NCBI RefSeq assembly: GCF_001676785.2
Contig: NZ_CP015910.2
Location: 2,232,001-2,296,000 of the forward strand
DNA length: 64,000 nt
DNA from: Brachyspira hyodysenteriae ATCC 27164
GTDB lineage: Bacteria > Spirochaetota > Brachyspiria > Brachyspirales > Brachyspiraceae
Reading direction: 5' to 3'
In this document: one piece after another, positions 35,885 through 45,033 of the stretch
Layout of the letters: each line of letters begins with the position of its first letter
How positions within the stretch are numbered: the stretch's first letter is position 1
The notes under the pieces: model-generated
Databases searched by the model: none
Seen by the model: only the letters and a program-made list of their open reading frames with translations
What the model was told of the DNA's origin: nothing
Position numbers and translations under genes: made by a program

Positions 35885-37987
35885 CTATATATAATTATAA
35901 TTAGATATTAAAAGAGATAGTACAAATGATAACAATACTATACATATACTAAATAATACCAATTTAATACTAAATATCATAAAAATAAATATCATTAAAA
36001 TAGATAATATTAAAGAAATAATAAAAGATAAAGAATATAAACCATTTAATAATAAACTCTTATTCCAAGTATTTATAAACTTTGATAATCTTCTGTGAAA
36101 AATAGATAATACAGATGCTGATAATAAAGAAAGAGAAAAAGCTAAAACTATTATAAGCAAAATAGTAATGTTTCTAATTGAACTTGAATTTTCCATATAA
36201 TATACTTTATCAGCAGAAACAATTTTTAAATCATTATTATTTATTATTTCACTTCCATTTAAAAGAGAATATATATCATCATTATCAGAAAAAACTATTA
36301 TGCTTTCATTATAAGGGGATTTATCACCTTCTTTAAGATATATAAAACTATTCATAGCAGTTACATCGCCTATAATATCATAATTTTTATCTTTCAAATC
36401 ATATATTCCGCTTACATAAAAATATCCTGTTTCAAGCCAGCCTCTTGATGCCTTTGCTATCAGTGATAAAGCATCTCCTATCTTCAAATTCAAATAATTA
36501 GCTAAATCCTTACCTATTATAATTTCTCTTTTAGGACTTTCAAACATCTCCCCTTCTACAATGATATTTGATACGCTCATTCCATTTTCTAATATATTTT
36601 TATCATAAGCATAAACTCTAGAATATATGCTTCCTGTTCTTATAACAACTCCCACAGGAAAAGTTAATACTGTTTCTATATCAGCATACTCATCATAAGA
36701 ACTAATTTCTTTAAATAATAAATTAGTTATACTATTATTAATATCATTACTTACAGCATTATTTGTAGAAAAATCTATTGAACCATTGAATAAAAATGTA
36801 TTTCTTGATGTGTTATTCTTTACTATCCTTACAATTTTTTCAGATGATTTATTGTCAGAATTCTGATTTGATTGATTTGCAAACACAAAAAATGATGCGT
36901 ACAATACCAAAAATACTATTGTATATGTGCATACAAGTCCGAATATAATTAATATATTCTTGTTTTTCTTGTACTCTTCATCTTGTAAAAATACTTTCTC
37001 CCAAACTTGATATTTAACATTTGATGAAATAACAGATAATATATTTACAATAAGAAGTAATGGATATATATAATCAAATACAAATTCACCTTTATAAAAT
37101 AATATAAAAATATATATAATAAAAGATATTACAAATCCAATTACACTATATAATAATTTTGATTTAAGTAATTCTTTATAACTGTAAATAGTATATGAGT
37201 TAATAAATATAAATACAGAAAGTAAAGTAAATAAATATATTAATATTATATATATTTTATATTTAGAATAATTTTCATTAGATTTATAATCATCTGCCAA
37301 AACATCTTTTTTGCTATATGCTCCAAAATCATCGCCGAAAATTTGTTTTATATCATTATTATAATCAATTATTTTTTTATAACTTATATTATTCTTAACA
37401 TATATTTCAGTAGCAGCATTTTCTAAACCTACAAAATTATTTAAATTATTTATATCTATTAAAGCATAATTATAATTTAATTTATCAGATACTTCTATTA
37501 TATTATATTCCTCAGCATTATAATGTCCTGTTTTTGTAATAAGTTTTAATATTATAGTGTCATTAGTATTAACATCTAGTACTGAAGCTATTGATTTACT
37601 TATAATAATTGAATTATCAGTATTGAAATTTTCTAATATATTATTATTTAAAATACCAAAAACTTCATTATCATTTTTTATATCAATACCATTTATTACT
37701 ATTTCTTCCTCTCCCAAATGAGATATTAAACTAGCTCTGTATTTTAGTCTTGAGGTTATAGGACCAGATTTAAATATTTCTCTTAATTTCTGCTCTTTAT
37801 TAGAATAATCAAATATATAATAATCATCTAATATATAATCTCTTGATTCTTTATAAGTACTATTCATTATATTGATATTGCTTAAAGAAGTATCAGAATC
37901 ATTTTTAGCTAAATAACTTAAAGAAAATAATGCAGTAAATGTAATTACTATAGATATTAAACAAACAAGTATATTAATTTTTTTCAT
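35885..37987 (-). CDS. MacB/FtsX-like ABC permease
   Basis: A 700-residue protein with one N-terminal membrane helix, a large ectodomain (about 30-240), four membrane helices (about 245-375), a second ectodomain (about 380-605) and three C-terminal helices. The second ectodomain has the MacB periplasmic-core pattern EIIIGKDLANYLNLKIGDAL and YFYVSGIYDLKDKNYD. This layout resembles permeases of the LolCE/MacB superfamily with duplicated parts. No ATPase gene is adjacent. ATG 37987 is the start; an upstream in-frame TTG is less likely. A truncated relative without ectodomains is at 51409-52206. Confidence 0.75.
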   Translation of the reverse strand: MKKINILVCLISIVITFTALFSLSYLAKNDSDTSLSNINIMNSTYKESRDYILDDYYIFDYSNKEQKLREIFKSGPITSRLKYRASLISHLGEEEIVINGIDIKNDNEVFGILNNNILENFNTDNSIIISKSIASVLDVNTNDTIILKLITKTGHYNAEEYNIIEVSDKLNYNYALIDINNLNNFVGLENAATEIYVKNNISYKKIIDYNNDIKQIFGDDFGAYSKKDVLADDYKSNENYSKYKIYIILIYLFTLLSVFIFINSYTIYSYKELLKSKLLYSVIGFVISFIIYIFILFYKGEFVFDYIYPLLLIVNILSVISSNVKYQVWEKVFLQDEEYKKNKNILIIFGLVCTYTIVFLVLYASFFVFANQSNQNSDNKSSEKIVRIVKNNTSRNTFLFNGSIDFSTNNAVSNDINNSITNLLFKEISSYDEYADIETVLTFPVGVVIRTGSIYSRVYAYDKNILENGMSVSNIIVEGEMFESPKREIIIGKDLANYLNLKIGDALSLIAKASRGWLETGYFYVSGIYDLKDKNYDIIGDVTAMNSFIYLKEGDKSPYNESIIVFSDNDDIYSLLNGSEIINNNDLKIVSADKVYYMENSSSIRNITILLIIVLAFSLSLLSASVLSIFHRRLSKFINTWNKSLLLNGLYSLSFIISLILSILMIFIFMIFSIKLVLFSICIVLLSFVLSLLISNYNYI

Positions 37988-38106
37988 AAATATCCCAAAC
38001 AAAAATAATCATAATAATATAAAAAAAGATTATATCTTAATAGTCATTTTTGTAAATAGTAAATATTATTTTTTGATAAGCAATTATAAACTAATATATT
38101 TAAAAA

Positions 38107-38144
38107 ATAAAAATGCTGACATATAAGAAATTATACGCCAGCAT
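38107..38144 (-). terminator. Terminator of the lipoprotein gene
   Basis: Minus strand ATGCTG (38144-38139) pairs with CAGCAT (38118-38113), with an inner CGTATAA/TTATATG stem, followed by TTTTTATTTTTT. Confidence 0.8.
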
Positions 38145-38166
38145 CATATAATCTAATTAAACTTTA

Positions 38167-38595
38167 TTATTCTTGGAATAAAGGAGTTGTTTTATTAGTA
38201 TCAAAACCTATAACTTTTGTAACTATTAAGAACATATTAGTAGTACCTTCTTCCATTCCAGGTCTTTCTTCTAAATAACCCTCAACTTTAAGATTAACTT
38301 TAGTAGGTTCAGCAAAATTAAATCCTGTATATTCTCTCTCTAAATTAAGATACTCGCCTTCCATAGCTACAGGATAAGTTTTCATTTCTGTGTAATTGCT
38401 GAAATTAGCAGAATCAGCATAATAAACAAAATCACCTTCAAAAGTTTGAGTATTTGAAGTTAATTGAGTTTCTGCTGCTTCATTATTATTAGTATTTGCT
38501 GCAGCATTTAAATCAGCGTTTTGAGTGCTTTCTGTTTTATTAGAACAAGAAATTGCAAGCACAAAAATGATAAATAGTAAATAGATTCTTTTCAT
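38167..38595 (-). CDS. Hypothetical lipoprotein
   Basis: A 142-residue lipoprotein. The signal MKRIYLLFIIFVLAISC ends in A-I-S-C. An Asn/Ala/Thr-rich linker to about 50 follows, then a small beta-rich domain (TFEGDFVYYADSANFS, YPVAMEGEYLNLEREYTGF, VNLKVEGYLEERPGMEEGT, FLIVTKVIGFD). The domain resembles the OB-like part of NlpE/DUF306-type proteins, but I cannot assign it firmly. It has its own terminator and stands alone. Confidence 0.7.
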   Translation of the reverse strand: MKRIYLLFIIFVLAISCSNKTESTQNADLNAAANTNNNEAAETQLTSNTQTFEGDFVYYADSANFSNYTEMKTYPVAMEGEYLNLEREYTGFNFAEPTKVNLKVEGYLEERPGMEEGTTNMFLIVTKVIGFDTNKTTPLFQE

Positions 38596-38691
38596 TTTTA
38601 CCCTCTTTAATTATATTATTTTGTTTTATGTAAAACAAAATAGTATGAAATTAGTAATAAATTTTTTATATTTTTTTATACATTTAAACAA

Positions 38692-40224
38692 TTAATCTAA
38701 TTTTCTCATCTGAGGGAAAAGAATAGTATCCCTAATGCTAGCAACATTCAAGAATAATATAGCCATTCTGTCAATACCTATTCCAAGTCCGCCTGTAGGA
38801 GGAAGTCCATATTCCAAAGCATTGATATAGTCTAAATCCATATCCATAGTTTCATCTTCACCGCGTGCTTTAGCTTTTAATTGTTCCTCAAAACGTTCTT
38901 TTTGATCTATTGGGTCATTAAGCTCGCTGAATCCGTTAGACATTTCCATTCCGCCTATAAATAACTCGTATCTTTCTGTAATATCCGGATTATCAGGATA
39001 AGATTTTGAAAGAGGAGAAACAGCTTTAGGATAATTAATAACAAATGTAGGCTGTATCAATTTCTCTTCAACTTTTTCTTCAAATACTGCCACCATTACT
39101 TCCCATTTAGAAGGTTTAGTTTTTGAAGTATCTATTTCTACACCTACTGATTTAGCTTTCTCTAATGCCTCATCATCTGACAGTATAGCATTAAAATCAA
39201 GTCCTGAATGCTCTTTAACCAAATCAACCATAGGTACTCTTGCAAATGGAGGTTTAAAATTAATCTCATAATCTTTATACTGAGAAGTATATTTTCCATT
39301 TAATTTGAAACATACTTTTGAGAATACTTCTTCTACCAATTCCATAACTTTGTGGAAATTAGCATAAGCCATATATGCTTCCATCATAGTGAACTCTGGA
39401 TTATGTCTTGTAGATATACCTTCATTACGGAAATTTCTATTAAGCTCAAATACTCTGTCAAAACCGCCTACTACAAGTCTTTTCAAATAAAGTTCAGGAG
39501 CTATTCTCAAATATAATGTCATATCCAAAGTATTATGATGTGTGATGAAAGGTTTAGCCTTAGCTCCTCCAATCAGAGGATGCATCATAGGAGTTTCTAC
39601 TTCTAAAAAGTTATTTTCTATCATTACTTCTCTTATAGCAGAAATCATTTTTGATCTTTTAATAAATGCTTCTTTAACATCATCATTCATTATCAAATCA
39701 ACATATCTTTGTCTGTAGCGGAGTTCTGTATCTGTTAAGCCATGGAATTTCTCAGGTAAAGGATTTAATGATTTTGTTAATAATTTTAATTCATTTGCAT
39801 ATATAGTTATTTCACCTGTTTTAGTTTTAAAAACAGTACCTTTTACACCAACAATATCTCCTATATCTATTAATTTTTTAAATACTGTATTATAAAATTC
39901 ATCGCCTACCTTATCTCTTTGTATATAAGCCTGAATAGTTCCTTCAGCATCCTTTATAGTTAAAAATGAAGATTTACCCATTACTCTATAAAGCATAATT
40001 CTTCCGGCAATTGCAACTTCAGTTTCATTCTTCTCCAACTCTTCAAATTTCTCTGCTATCTCATGAGACTTATAAGTTACATCATAACTGTTTGGAAATG
40101 GGTTTATTCCCATACCTCTCAATGTATTTAACTTCTCTCTTCTGTTTTCTTTTTCTGCATTTTTTTCTACACTAGTATTTTTTTCATTTTGTGTATTTTC
40201 AGAATTATTTTGATTTTCTGACAT
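38692..40224 (-). CDS. lysS: Lysyl-tRNA synthetase, class II
   Basis: A 510-residue class II LysRS. The N-terminal OB-fold anticodon domain contains VAIAGRIMLYRVMGKSSF. Motif 2 is FRNEGISTRHNPEFTMMEAY (about 265-284), and motif 3 is GGLGIGIDRMAILF near the C-terminus. The Asn/Glu-rich first 30 residues are an extension. Length is normal. Its upstream gap is shared with a divergent membrane protein gene. Confidence 0.97.
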   Translation of the reverse strand: MSENQNNSENTQNEKNTSVEKNAEKENRREKLNTLRGMGINPFPNSYDVTYKSHEIAEKFEELEKNETEVAIAGRIMLYRVMGKSSFLTIKDAEGTIQAYIQRDKVGDEFYNTVFKKLIDIGDIVGVKGTVFKTKTGEITIYANELKLLTKSLNPLPEKFHGLTDTELRYRQRYVDLIMNDDVKEAFIKRSKMISAIREVMIENNFLEVETPMMHPLIGGAKAKPFITHHNTLDMTLYLRIAPELYLKRLVVGGFDRVFELNRNFRNEGISTRHNPEFTMMEAYMAYANFHKVMELVEEVFSKVCFKLNGKYTSQYKDYEINFKPPFARVPMVDLVKEHSGLDFNAILSDDEALEKAKSVGVEIDTSKTKPSKWEVMVAVFEEKVEEKLIQPTFVINYPKAVSPLSKSYPDNPDITERYELFIGGMEMSNGFSELNDPIDQKERFEEQLKAKARGEDETMDMDLDYINALEYGLPPTGGLGIGIDRMAILFLNVASIRDTILFPQMRKLD

Positions 40225-40555
40225 TAAATTATCCCTCTTAAATTATTTGTTATTTATAATGAAATAACATGAAAAATATTGCTATAAATATATATTAAAA
40301 ATAAAAAAAATTCTATAAAAAATTAATATTATTGAATATAAATAAATTAAATATGATATTCTTTCAAATAAATATAATTGAATTTACATTTGATAAAGTA
40401 TATTATGTAATATTTTTAATTTAGTGTTTATAATATAAAAATAAGTATCTTGAATATATTATATTTAATAAGAAAAAATAAACCAATTATAATATTTCAT
40501 TTAATGAATACTATTAATTACTTTACAATATTAAAAAATATATTATTATTAATAT
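40225..40555. other. Gap between divergent lysS and DUF3592 genes
   Basis: About 330 bp of very AT-rich sequence. It must hold the promoters of both divergent genes, but I see no box clear enough to report and no hairpin, repeat or GC-rich island. Confidence 0.5.
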
Positions 40556-41008
40556 ATGAATAGTAAATTAAAAATTATAAAATACAAAGCTATACTATTT
40601 TTCATAGGGCTGATATTTTTATCTGCATCATTTATTATAATATATCTTAATTTTAGATTCAATAGTGAAAATATAATTAAAGTAAATGCAAATATAGAAA
40701 GTATTGAACATTATGAATATGGTATTATAAAAAAACAAAAATTTGCAAATGTAATTTACAGTTTTACTTATGAAGGGAAAAAAATAATACTTACAAATTC
40801 ATATTTGGAATATTCAAATAATAATCTTTCAGTAAACTCAAAAACTGAAATACTTTATGATAAAATAAGCAATACTATAGTAACAAAACCTAGAATATAT
40901 ACATTAGTTATGGCATTCATATTTATAATATTAGCAATAGTTGTAATTGTATTTGGTTTTAAATTGAAGCAAAATAATATATATGTATCACCGAAACTAG
41001 ATAAATAA
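40556..41008 (+). CDS. DUF3592-like membrane protein
   Basis: A 150-residue protein with two membrane helices (about 12-32 and 117-140) around an extracytoplasmic beta-rich loop. The loop contains VNANIESIEHYEYGIIKKQK, NVIYSFTYEGKKIILTN and KTEILYDKISNTIV. This is the layout of DUF3592 proteins, whose role is unknown. No obvious ribosome site precedes the ATG. Confidence 0.6.
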   Translation: MNSKLKIIKYKAILFFIGLIFLSASFIIIYLNFRFNSENIIKVNANIESIEHYEYGIIKKQKFANVIYSFTYEGKKIILTNSYLEYSNNNLSVNSKTEILYDKISNTIVTKPRIYTLVMAFIFIILAIVVIVFGFKLKQNNIYVSPKLDK

Positions 41009-41036
41009 AAATATAGTTTTAATCTATAATAAATAA

Positions 41037-41807
41037 TTAGTTAATATAAAATTCATAATCTTTTGCTTTAGAACATGATTTTCTCAAAGCAAAATGAACT
41101 AGAGCTAACATAATCTTACTAATATTTTTAGCTGATGAATTGCATATTGAAACGCATCTCATACATGATATACATTTATTTTTATCAATTATTTTAGGAT
41201 TATTAATATCTATTGCCTGAACCGGACATTTCTTAGCACATAATTTACAATCATTGCATTTATTTGTAGTTTTCGGCACTAAGGATACTTTACTTATTTG
41301 TCTATATGGACGATTGCCTTTTAATTTATGTTCATCTAAAACTTCAGAAGCATTTATTATATTACCTGCAAATTCTTTAAGTTTTGCTATATCGTTTTCA
41401 TCTGGTCTATTAGAAGCATATTTATAAGCTATAGAATGTTTAGTAATTGCCGCTATAGCAGAAGTAACTTTAAAATTTAAATCTTTTGCTATATCGTAAA
41501 GTTCAATTAAAGTATCTTCATAATCTCTATTACCATAAACAGATACAATAACAGTATTAGCTCCATTACCTTTTATTTGAGATATACGCTTTGATGATAT
41601 TTCCGGAACTCTGCCTGCATAAGACGGTACTGCAATAACAGCAATATCATCTTGAGATATTTTTACGCTTGAGAAATCCATACTATAATCAGTTAAATCG
41701 ACTTTTTCTATACTGCTGTTAGTTTTTTGGCTTATTTCTGAAGCAATTGCATCGGCAACTTTTTTTGTTCCGCCTGTTGGGCTGAAAATAATTTCATATA
41801 TCTTCAT
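41037..41807 (-). CDS. EFR1-type flavodoxin/ferredoxin protein
   Basis: A 256-residue protein with an N-terminal flavodoxin-like domain (IFSPTGGTKKVADAIASEI, about 6-24; VPSYAGRVPE; SVYGNRDYEDTL) and a C-terminal pair of 4Fe-4S clusters (CNDCKLCAKKCPVQAI and CISCMRCVSICNSSAKNI). This is the EFR1 family layout, an electron carrier or FMN-dependent redox protein. ATG 41807 is the start, with GGAG 8 bp upstream; the TTG at 41819 overlaps the site. Confidence 0.92.
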   Translation of the reverse strand: MKIYEIIFSPTGGTKKVADAIASEISQKTNSSIEKVDLTDYSMDFSSVKISQDDIAVIAVPSYAGRVPEISSKRISQIKGNGANTVIVSVYGNRDYEDTLIELYDIAKDLNFKVTSAIAAITKHSIAYKYASNRPDENDIAKLKEFAGNIINASEVLDEHKLKGNRPYRQISKVSLVPKTTNKCNDCKLCAKKCPVQAIDINNPKIIDKNKCISCMRCVSICNSSAKNISKIMLALVHFALRKSCSKAKDYEFYIN

Positions 41808-41906
41808 ATAAAACTCCAAATATAATTTAATTAATTATAATTAAGTTTCCTACTTTATCAATATTATATTATGTTATTTTTTATTGTTGCTAGTGATAAC
41901 CTATCT

Positions 41907-42081
41907 TATATACTGAAATTTTTAATTTTTTATATTTTGTAAATGTACTATCAACTTTTTCCCGCCGCTACACTCTGTGAGCTTCGCCAAAGTTGCTGCC
42001 TTATGCATAGCGTGCTACAAAAAATAGATAACATTTATATAAAGTGAATCAGTTGACAAACTTAAAAATTTTCATTATATA
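41907..42081 (+). mobile_element. MITE-like inverted-repeat element, copy D (short)
   Basis: About 175 bp. The left end is TATATACTGAAATTTTTA and the right end reads, in reverse, ATATAATGAAAATTTTTAAG followed by TTTGTCA. The last 60 bp match copy C closely (ATAACATTTATATAAAGTG, then TTGACAAACTTAAAAATTTT). The GC-rich core is short (CCCGCCGCTACACTCTGTG), and the first hairpin block of copies A-C is missing. It lies downstream of the last ankyrin gene of the array. The rest of this 490-bp gap holds three hairpins. Confidence 0.6.
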
Positions 42082-42124
42082 TCAATTACTTTTGAAACAA
42101 GTTTATTATTGCTGTTAATAAAAA

Positions 42125-42160
42125 AACAGCTGAGAACTTCATCATCAGTTATCAGCTGTT
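42125..42160 (-). terminator. Hairpin in the ankyrin 3' region
   Basis: AACAGCTGA-G-AACT (42125-42138) pairs with AGTT-A-TCAGCTGTT (42147-42160). It is the furthest of three hairpins after the ankyrin gene at 42310. Degenerate versions of the same sequence lie at about 43530 and 47680. Confidence 0.55.
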
Positions 42161-42177
42161 TATTGTTGTTATGCTCG

Positions 42178-42223
42178 AAAAAGCCTATAAGCCCTCAATA
42201 ATGAATTATCGAGGCGGCTTTTT
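42178..42223 (-). terminator. Nested terminator repeat, copy 1
   Basis: Outer stem AAAAAGCC/GGCTTTTT with inner stem CCTCAATAAT/ATTATCGAGG (one mismatch). The same nested hairpin occurs at 43730-43776 and 47722-47775, each in an ankyrin 3' region and preceded by TTGTTGTTATGCTCG. Confidence 0.75.
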
Positions 42224-42238
42224 ATTTATTTATATATT

Positions 42239-42301
42239 AAAAAATCTCGCTTATAAAGAGCTGATAACTTCCTTCGTCAGTTATCAGCTGCTCGATTTTT
42301 T
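42239..42301 (-). terminator. Terminator directly after the ankyrin gene at 42310
   Basis: The inner stem AGCTGATAACT (42259-42269) pairs perfectly with AGTTATCAGCT (42279-42289). An outer AAAATC/GATTTT stem closes it. On the minus strand the T run AGATTTTTT follows. It begins 9 bp after the stop codon. Confidence 0.8.
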
Positions 42302-42309
42302 AATTGTAA

Positions 42310-43407
42310 TTATTTTTCTAAAGCCACAATATCGTTATAGCCTTTTTCTCTAGCTATATCAAATACAGTCTTTTTCTCTTTGTTTACAACTGTAGTGTCT
42401 GCTCCATTCTCTATTAAAAGTTTTACGAGTGATGTATTTCCATTGTCAATAGCCTGAAGCAGTAAAGGATAACCATCTTCTGAAGGTATAGGAGTATTTA
42501 CATCAGCACCTTGCTCTATTAAATACTTTGCCATTTCTGTATCACTATTATAAAGAGTACTAGCCAATAATGAAATATTTACATTTGGATAGTATTCTTT
42601 AAGTTCATATTTCATAGCAGGATCAATGCCTTTTTCAACTAAATATTTTACTATATCTAAACAGCCTGACTTAACAGCATAATCAATTAAAGGATAGCCA
42701 TAACTATCAACATAATTTATATCAGCTCCATATTCAGCAAGCATTTTAAATTTATCTAAATAACATTTTGATTCTCCAACATATCCAATTGTTTCAAATA
42801 ATATAGGAACAGGTTCTTCCCAGCCGTACTCAAGATCTACTTCAGCACCTGCTTCTAATAATTCTTTCATTATTTTTAAACTATTTTCATTTGTAGACAT
42901 TACTGCTGAATGTAAAGCATCAATATTTCCTTCTCCTATAAAATTAACATCTGCCCCTCTTTTTATAAACTCTTTTACAAGTTCTAAATATCCTTTTGCA
43001 GAAGCTGTTTTTAATGGACTATCATTATCAACATAAGTCTGATCAACATTAGCACCGTAAGAAAGTAATTCTGTAACCATTTTTTTATCACCGTATTGTA
43101 ATGCCATTATTAAACTTCTTTCTCCATGTTTCTCTTCAAAGCTTTTTAAAGACTCAGCATCCTTTACATTTTTAAGATCATTAAAAGCCTCCAAATCCCA
43201 TTCTGGTACTTCACTAATTTCTGCAGTATCAGTATTAATTTCTTCAATATTATTATCTTCAACATATTCATCATTATTATTAGATATTTCTGTATTATTG
43301 GTATTAATGGCATTAGTATCTGTAGTTACTTCTGTATTATCAGTTTTTTTAGAATTACAGCTTATTATACTGATTAATATTAAAGCTGTTATAATTATTT
43401 TTTTCAT
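42310..43407 (-). CDS. Ankyrin-repeat lipoprotein, array gene 1
   Basis: A 365-residue lipoprotein. The signal MKKIIITALILISIISCNSK ends in the lipobox I-I-S-C. An Asn/Thr/Glu-rich linker to about 70 follows, then about eight ankyrin units (SYGANVDQTYVDNDSPLKTA, KRGADVNFIGEGNIDALHSA, EQGADVNTPIPSEDGYPLLL, ENGADTTVVNKEKKTVFDIA). The C-terminus REKGYNDIVALEK is nearly the same in all array members. A7 follows the start codon, as in two neighbours. It has the shared ankyrin promoter and ends in a three-hairpin region. The likely role is protein binding at the cell surface or periplasm. Confidence 0.85.
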   Translation of the reverse strand: MKKIIITALILISIISCNSKKTDNTEVTTDTNAINTNNTEISNNNDEYVEDNNIEEINTDTAEISEVPEWDLEAFNDLKNVKDAESLKSFEEKHGERSLIMALQYGDKKMVTELLSYGANVDQTYVDNDSPLKTASAKGYLELVKEFIKRGADVNFIGEGNIDALHSAVMSTNENSLKIMKELLEAGAEVDLEYGWEEPVPILFETIGYVGESKCYLDKFKMLAEYGADINYVDSYGYPLIDYAVKSGCLDIVKYLVEKGIDPAMKYELKEYYPNVNISLLASTLYNSDTEMAKYLIEQGADVNTPIPSEDGYPLLLQAIDNGNTSLVKLLIENGADTTVVNKEKKTVFDIAREKGYNDIVALEK

Positions 43408-43437
43408 TTAAATACTCCTTAATCATTATTGTTTATT

Positions 43438-43466
43438 ATAATATCATAAGTAAATACAAAAGTAAA
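43438..43466 (-). promoter_or_regulatory. Ankyrin-class promoter of array gene 1
   Basis: Minus strand TTTACT at 43466-43461, 17-bp spacer, TATTAT at 43443-43438. Confidence 0.7.
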
Positions 43467-43557
43467 GAAAATATTAATTACCATTATACAGTATATGATA
43501 AATCAATTAAAAATATACTGTTAATAAAAAAATAGCTGACAATTAAATCTGCCATTT

Positions 43558-43671
43558 ATTATTGTTATGCTCGCCACCTGTAAGGGTGCCTACTTGGCTA
43601 CGCCTATAATCAGCAAATAAATAAATTTATTTGCTGGCTACCCAAAGGGTACCTACTTGGTCGGCTCGCTT
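43558..43671 (-). repeat. GC-rich variant of the ankyrin 3' repeat
   Basis: Begins with the same TTATTGTTATGCTCG as the other 3' regions, but the hairpin is replaced by a larger insert. AAGGGTGCCTACTTGG (43582-43597) is repeated as AAGGGTACCTACTTGG (43645-43660). Between them is the hairpin AGCAAATAAA/TTTATTTGCT (43612-43635). It lies just beyond an ankyrin relic and was probably that gene's 3' region. Confidence 0.55.
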
Positions 43672-43713
43672 TTTATTTTTTTTCTCTAACTATATAAAAT
43701 ACAGTCTTCTTTT
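43672..43713 (-). pseudogene. Relic of an ankyrin gene 3' end
   Basis: On the minus strand this reads KKTVFYIVREKK, matching the conserved C-terminus KKTVFDIAREKGYDD of the array proteins. About 31 of 34 bases agree with the intact gene at 47822. Upstream it joins directly to the 3' region of the next gene (TAACAACAAT). The rest of the gene is deleted, so this is a scar of a lost array member. Confidence 0.7.
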
Positions 43714-43729
43714 ATTGTTGTTATGCTCG

Positions 43730-43776
43730 AAAAAGCCTATAAGACCCTCGATAATGAATTATCGAGGTGGCTTTTT
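43730..43776 (-). terminator. Nested terminator repeat, copy 2
   Basis: Outer stem AAAAAGCC (43730-43737)/GGCTTTTT (43769-43776), inner stem CCTCGATAAT/ATTATCGAGG, perfect in this copy. It lies 32 bp after the stop of the ankyrin gene at 43808. Confidence 0.8.
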
Positions 43777-43807
43777 ATTTATATGCAATTCTGTCGGCTC
43801 ACTTATA

Positions 43808-44917
43808 TTATTTTTCTAAAGCTGCAATCTCATCATAGCCTTGTTCTCTAGCTAAATCAAAAATTGTTTTTCCGTCTTTATCAACAACAGAAGTATCTGC
43901 ACCTTTCTCTATCAAAAGTTTAAGAAGTTCAATATTTTCAACTCTAAGAGCAACAAATATTAAAGGTAAACCAGAAACACTATCAGTTTGAGTATTAATA
44001 TCAGCACCTTGTTCTATTAAATATTCTGCTATTTCTGTAGTTTTATTTCTTACTGCAGCATTAAGTAATGAATAACTTTTACCTGAGTATGAATGAACAT
44101 TGGTATATGTCATAGCAGGGTCAACACCTTGAGAAACTAAATATTTTACTATATCAATACATCCTTGAGAAATAGCAACAGCAATTACGGGGCCATACTC
44201 AAAATTTGAATAATTTATATCTGCTCCATGTTCTGTAAGTAGTTTAACTTTTTCTAAATTGCATCTTCCTATTATAGCAACATTTAATATATTTCTAGTA
44301 CCATAAATAATATCTGTATCTGCTCCTGCATTTAATAATTCCTTTACTACTTCAAAATGATAATTTTTTTCAGACTCTACTGCATAATATAAAGCATCTA
44401 TATCTCCTCCTTCTTCTTCTTCTTCTCTAAAATTAACATCAGCACCTTTTTTGATAAGTTTTTTTACAAGTTTCAAATATCCCATTTTTGAAGCTAATTC
44501 TAAAGGAGTCCTGCCATCATTATCATCTTTCATATTTACATCAGCACCATAAGATATTAATTCAATAGCTTTTTTTTCTGTAGGAAATTTATCAATAGCA
44601 AATACTAAAGAAGATTTACTAGGATTTTTTGACTGCCATTCATCGAAAGATTTTTTATCTTTTATAGAATCAATTTCATTAAATAATTTTTTTTCCTTTT
44701 CTAACATTGTAGTTTTATATATACTCCACATATCATTAGAAGCATATCCCTGATAGATTTTTTCATCATCATTATTAGATATTTTATTCTTAGATATTTC
44801 TGTATTATTGTTATTAACAGCATTAGTATCTGCAGTTGCTTCTGTATTATCAGTTTTTTTAGAATTACAGCTTATTATAGTAATTAATATTAAAGCTGTT
44901 ATAATTATTTTTTTCAT
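43808..44917 (-). CDS. Ankyrin-repeat lipoprotein, array gene 2
   Basis: A 369-residue lipoprotein with signal MKKIIITALILITIISCNSK, Asn-rich linker, then about eight ankyrin units (SYGADVNMKDDNDGRTPLEL, KKGADVNFREEEEEGGDIDA, EHGADINYSNFEYGPVIAVA, EQGADINTQTDSVSGLPLIF) and the shared end REQGYDEIAALEK. Start ATG 44917 has GGAG 8 bp upstream; the in-frame TTG overlaps it. A7 follows the start codon. A run of acidic codons (EEEEE) sits inside one repeat. It has its own ankyrin-class promoter and the perfect nested terminator. Confidence 0.85.
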   Translation of the reverse strand: MKKIIITALILITIISCNSKKTDNTEATADTNAVNNNNTEISKNKISNNDDEKIYQGYASNDMWSIYKTTMLEKEKKLFNEIDSIKDKKSFDEWQSKNPSKSSLVFAIDKFPTEKKAIELISYGADVNMKDDNDGRTPLELASKMGYLKLVKKLIKKGADVNFREEEEEGGDIDALYYAVESEKNYHFEVVKELLNAGADTDIIYGTRNILNVAIIGRCNLEKVKLLTEHGADINYSNFEYGPVIAVAISQGCIDIVKYLVSQGVDPAMTYTNVHSYSGKSYSLLNAAVRNKTTEIAEYLIEQGADINTQTDSVSGLPLIFVALRVENIELLKLLIEKGADTSVVDKDGKTIFDLAREQGYDEIAALEK

Positions 44918-44947
44918 AAAATACTCCATAAATAATTATTATTTACT

Positions 44948-44976
44948 ATAATATCATAAGTAAATATAAAAGTAAA
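44948..44976 (-). promoter_or_regulatory. Ankyrin-class promoter of array gene 2
   Basis: Minus strand TTTACT at 44976-44971, 17-bp spacer, TATTAT at 44953-44948; the spacer is nearly identical to that of array gene 1. Confidence 0.7.
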
Positions 44977-45033
44977 TAAAATACTAATTTCTTATTGCTG
45001 CTAGCGAGTTTATCACTTTAAATATTATTTATA

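Noticed and set aside
42171-42353. Short open frames at 42171 and 43631 sharing PSIMNYRGGFLFI
   Set aside because: The shared peptide is only the translation of the duplicated terminator hairpin; there is no ribosome site and the frames overlap ankyrin genes.
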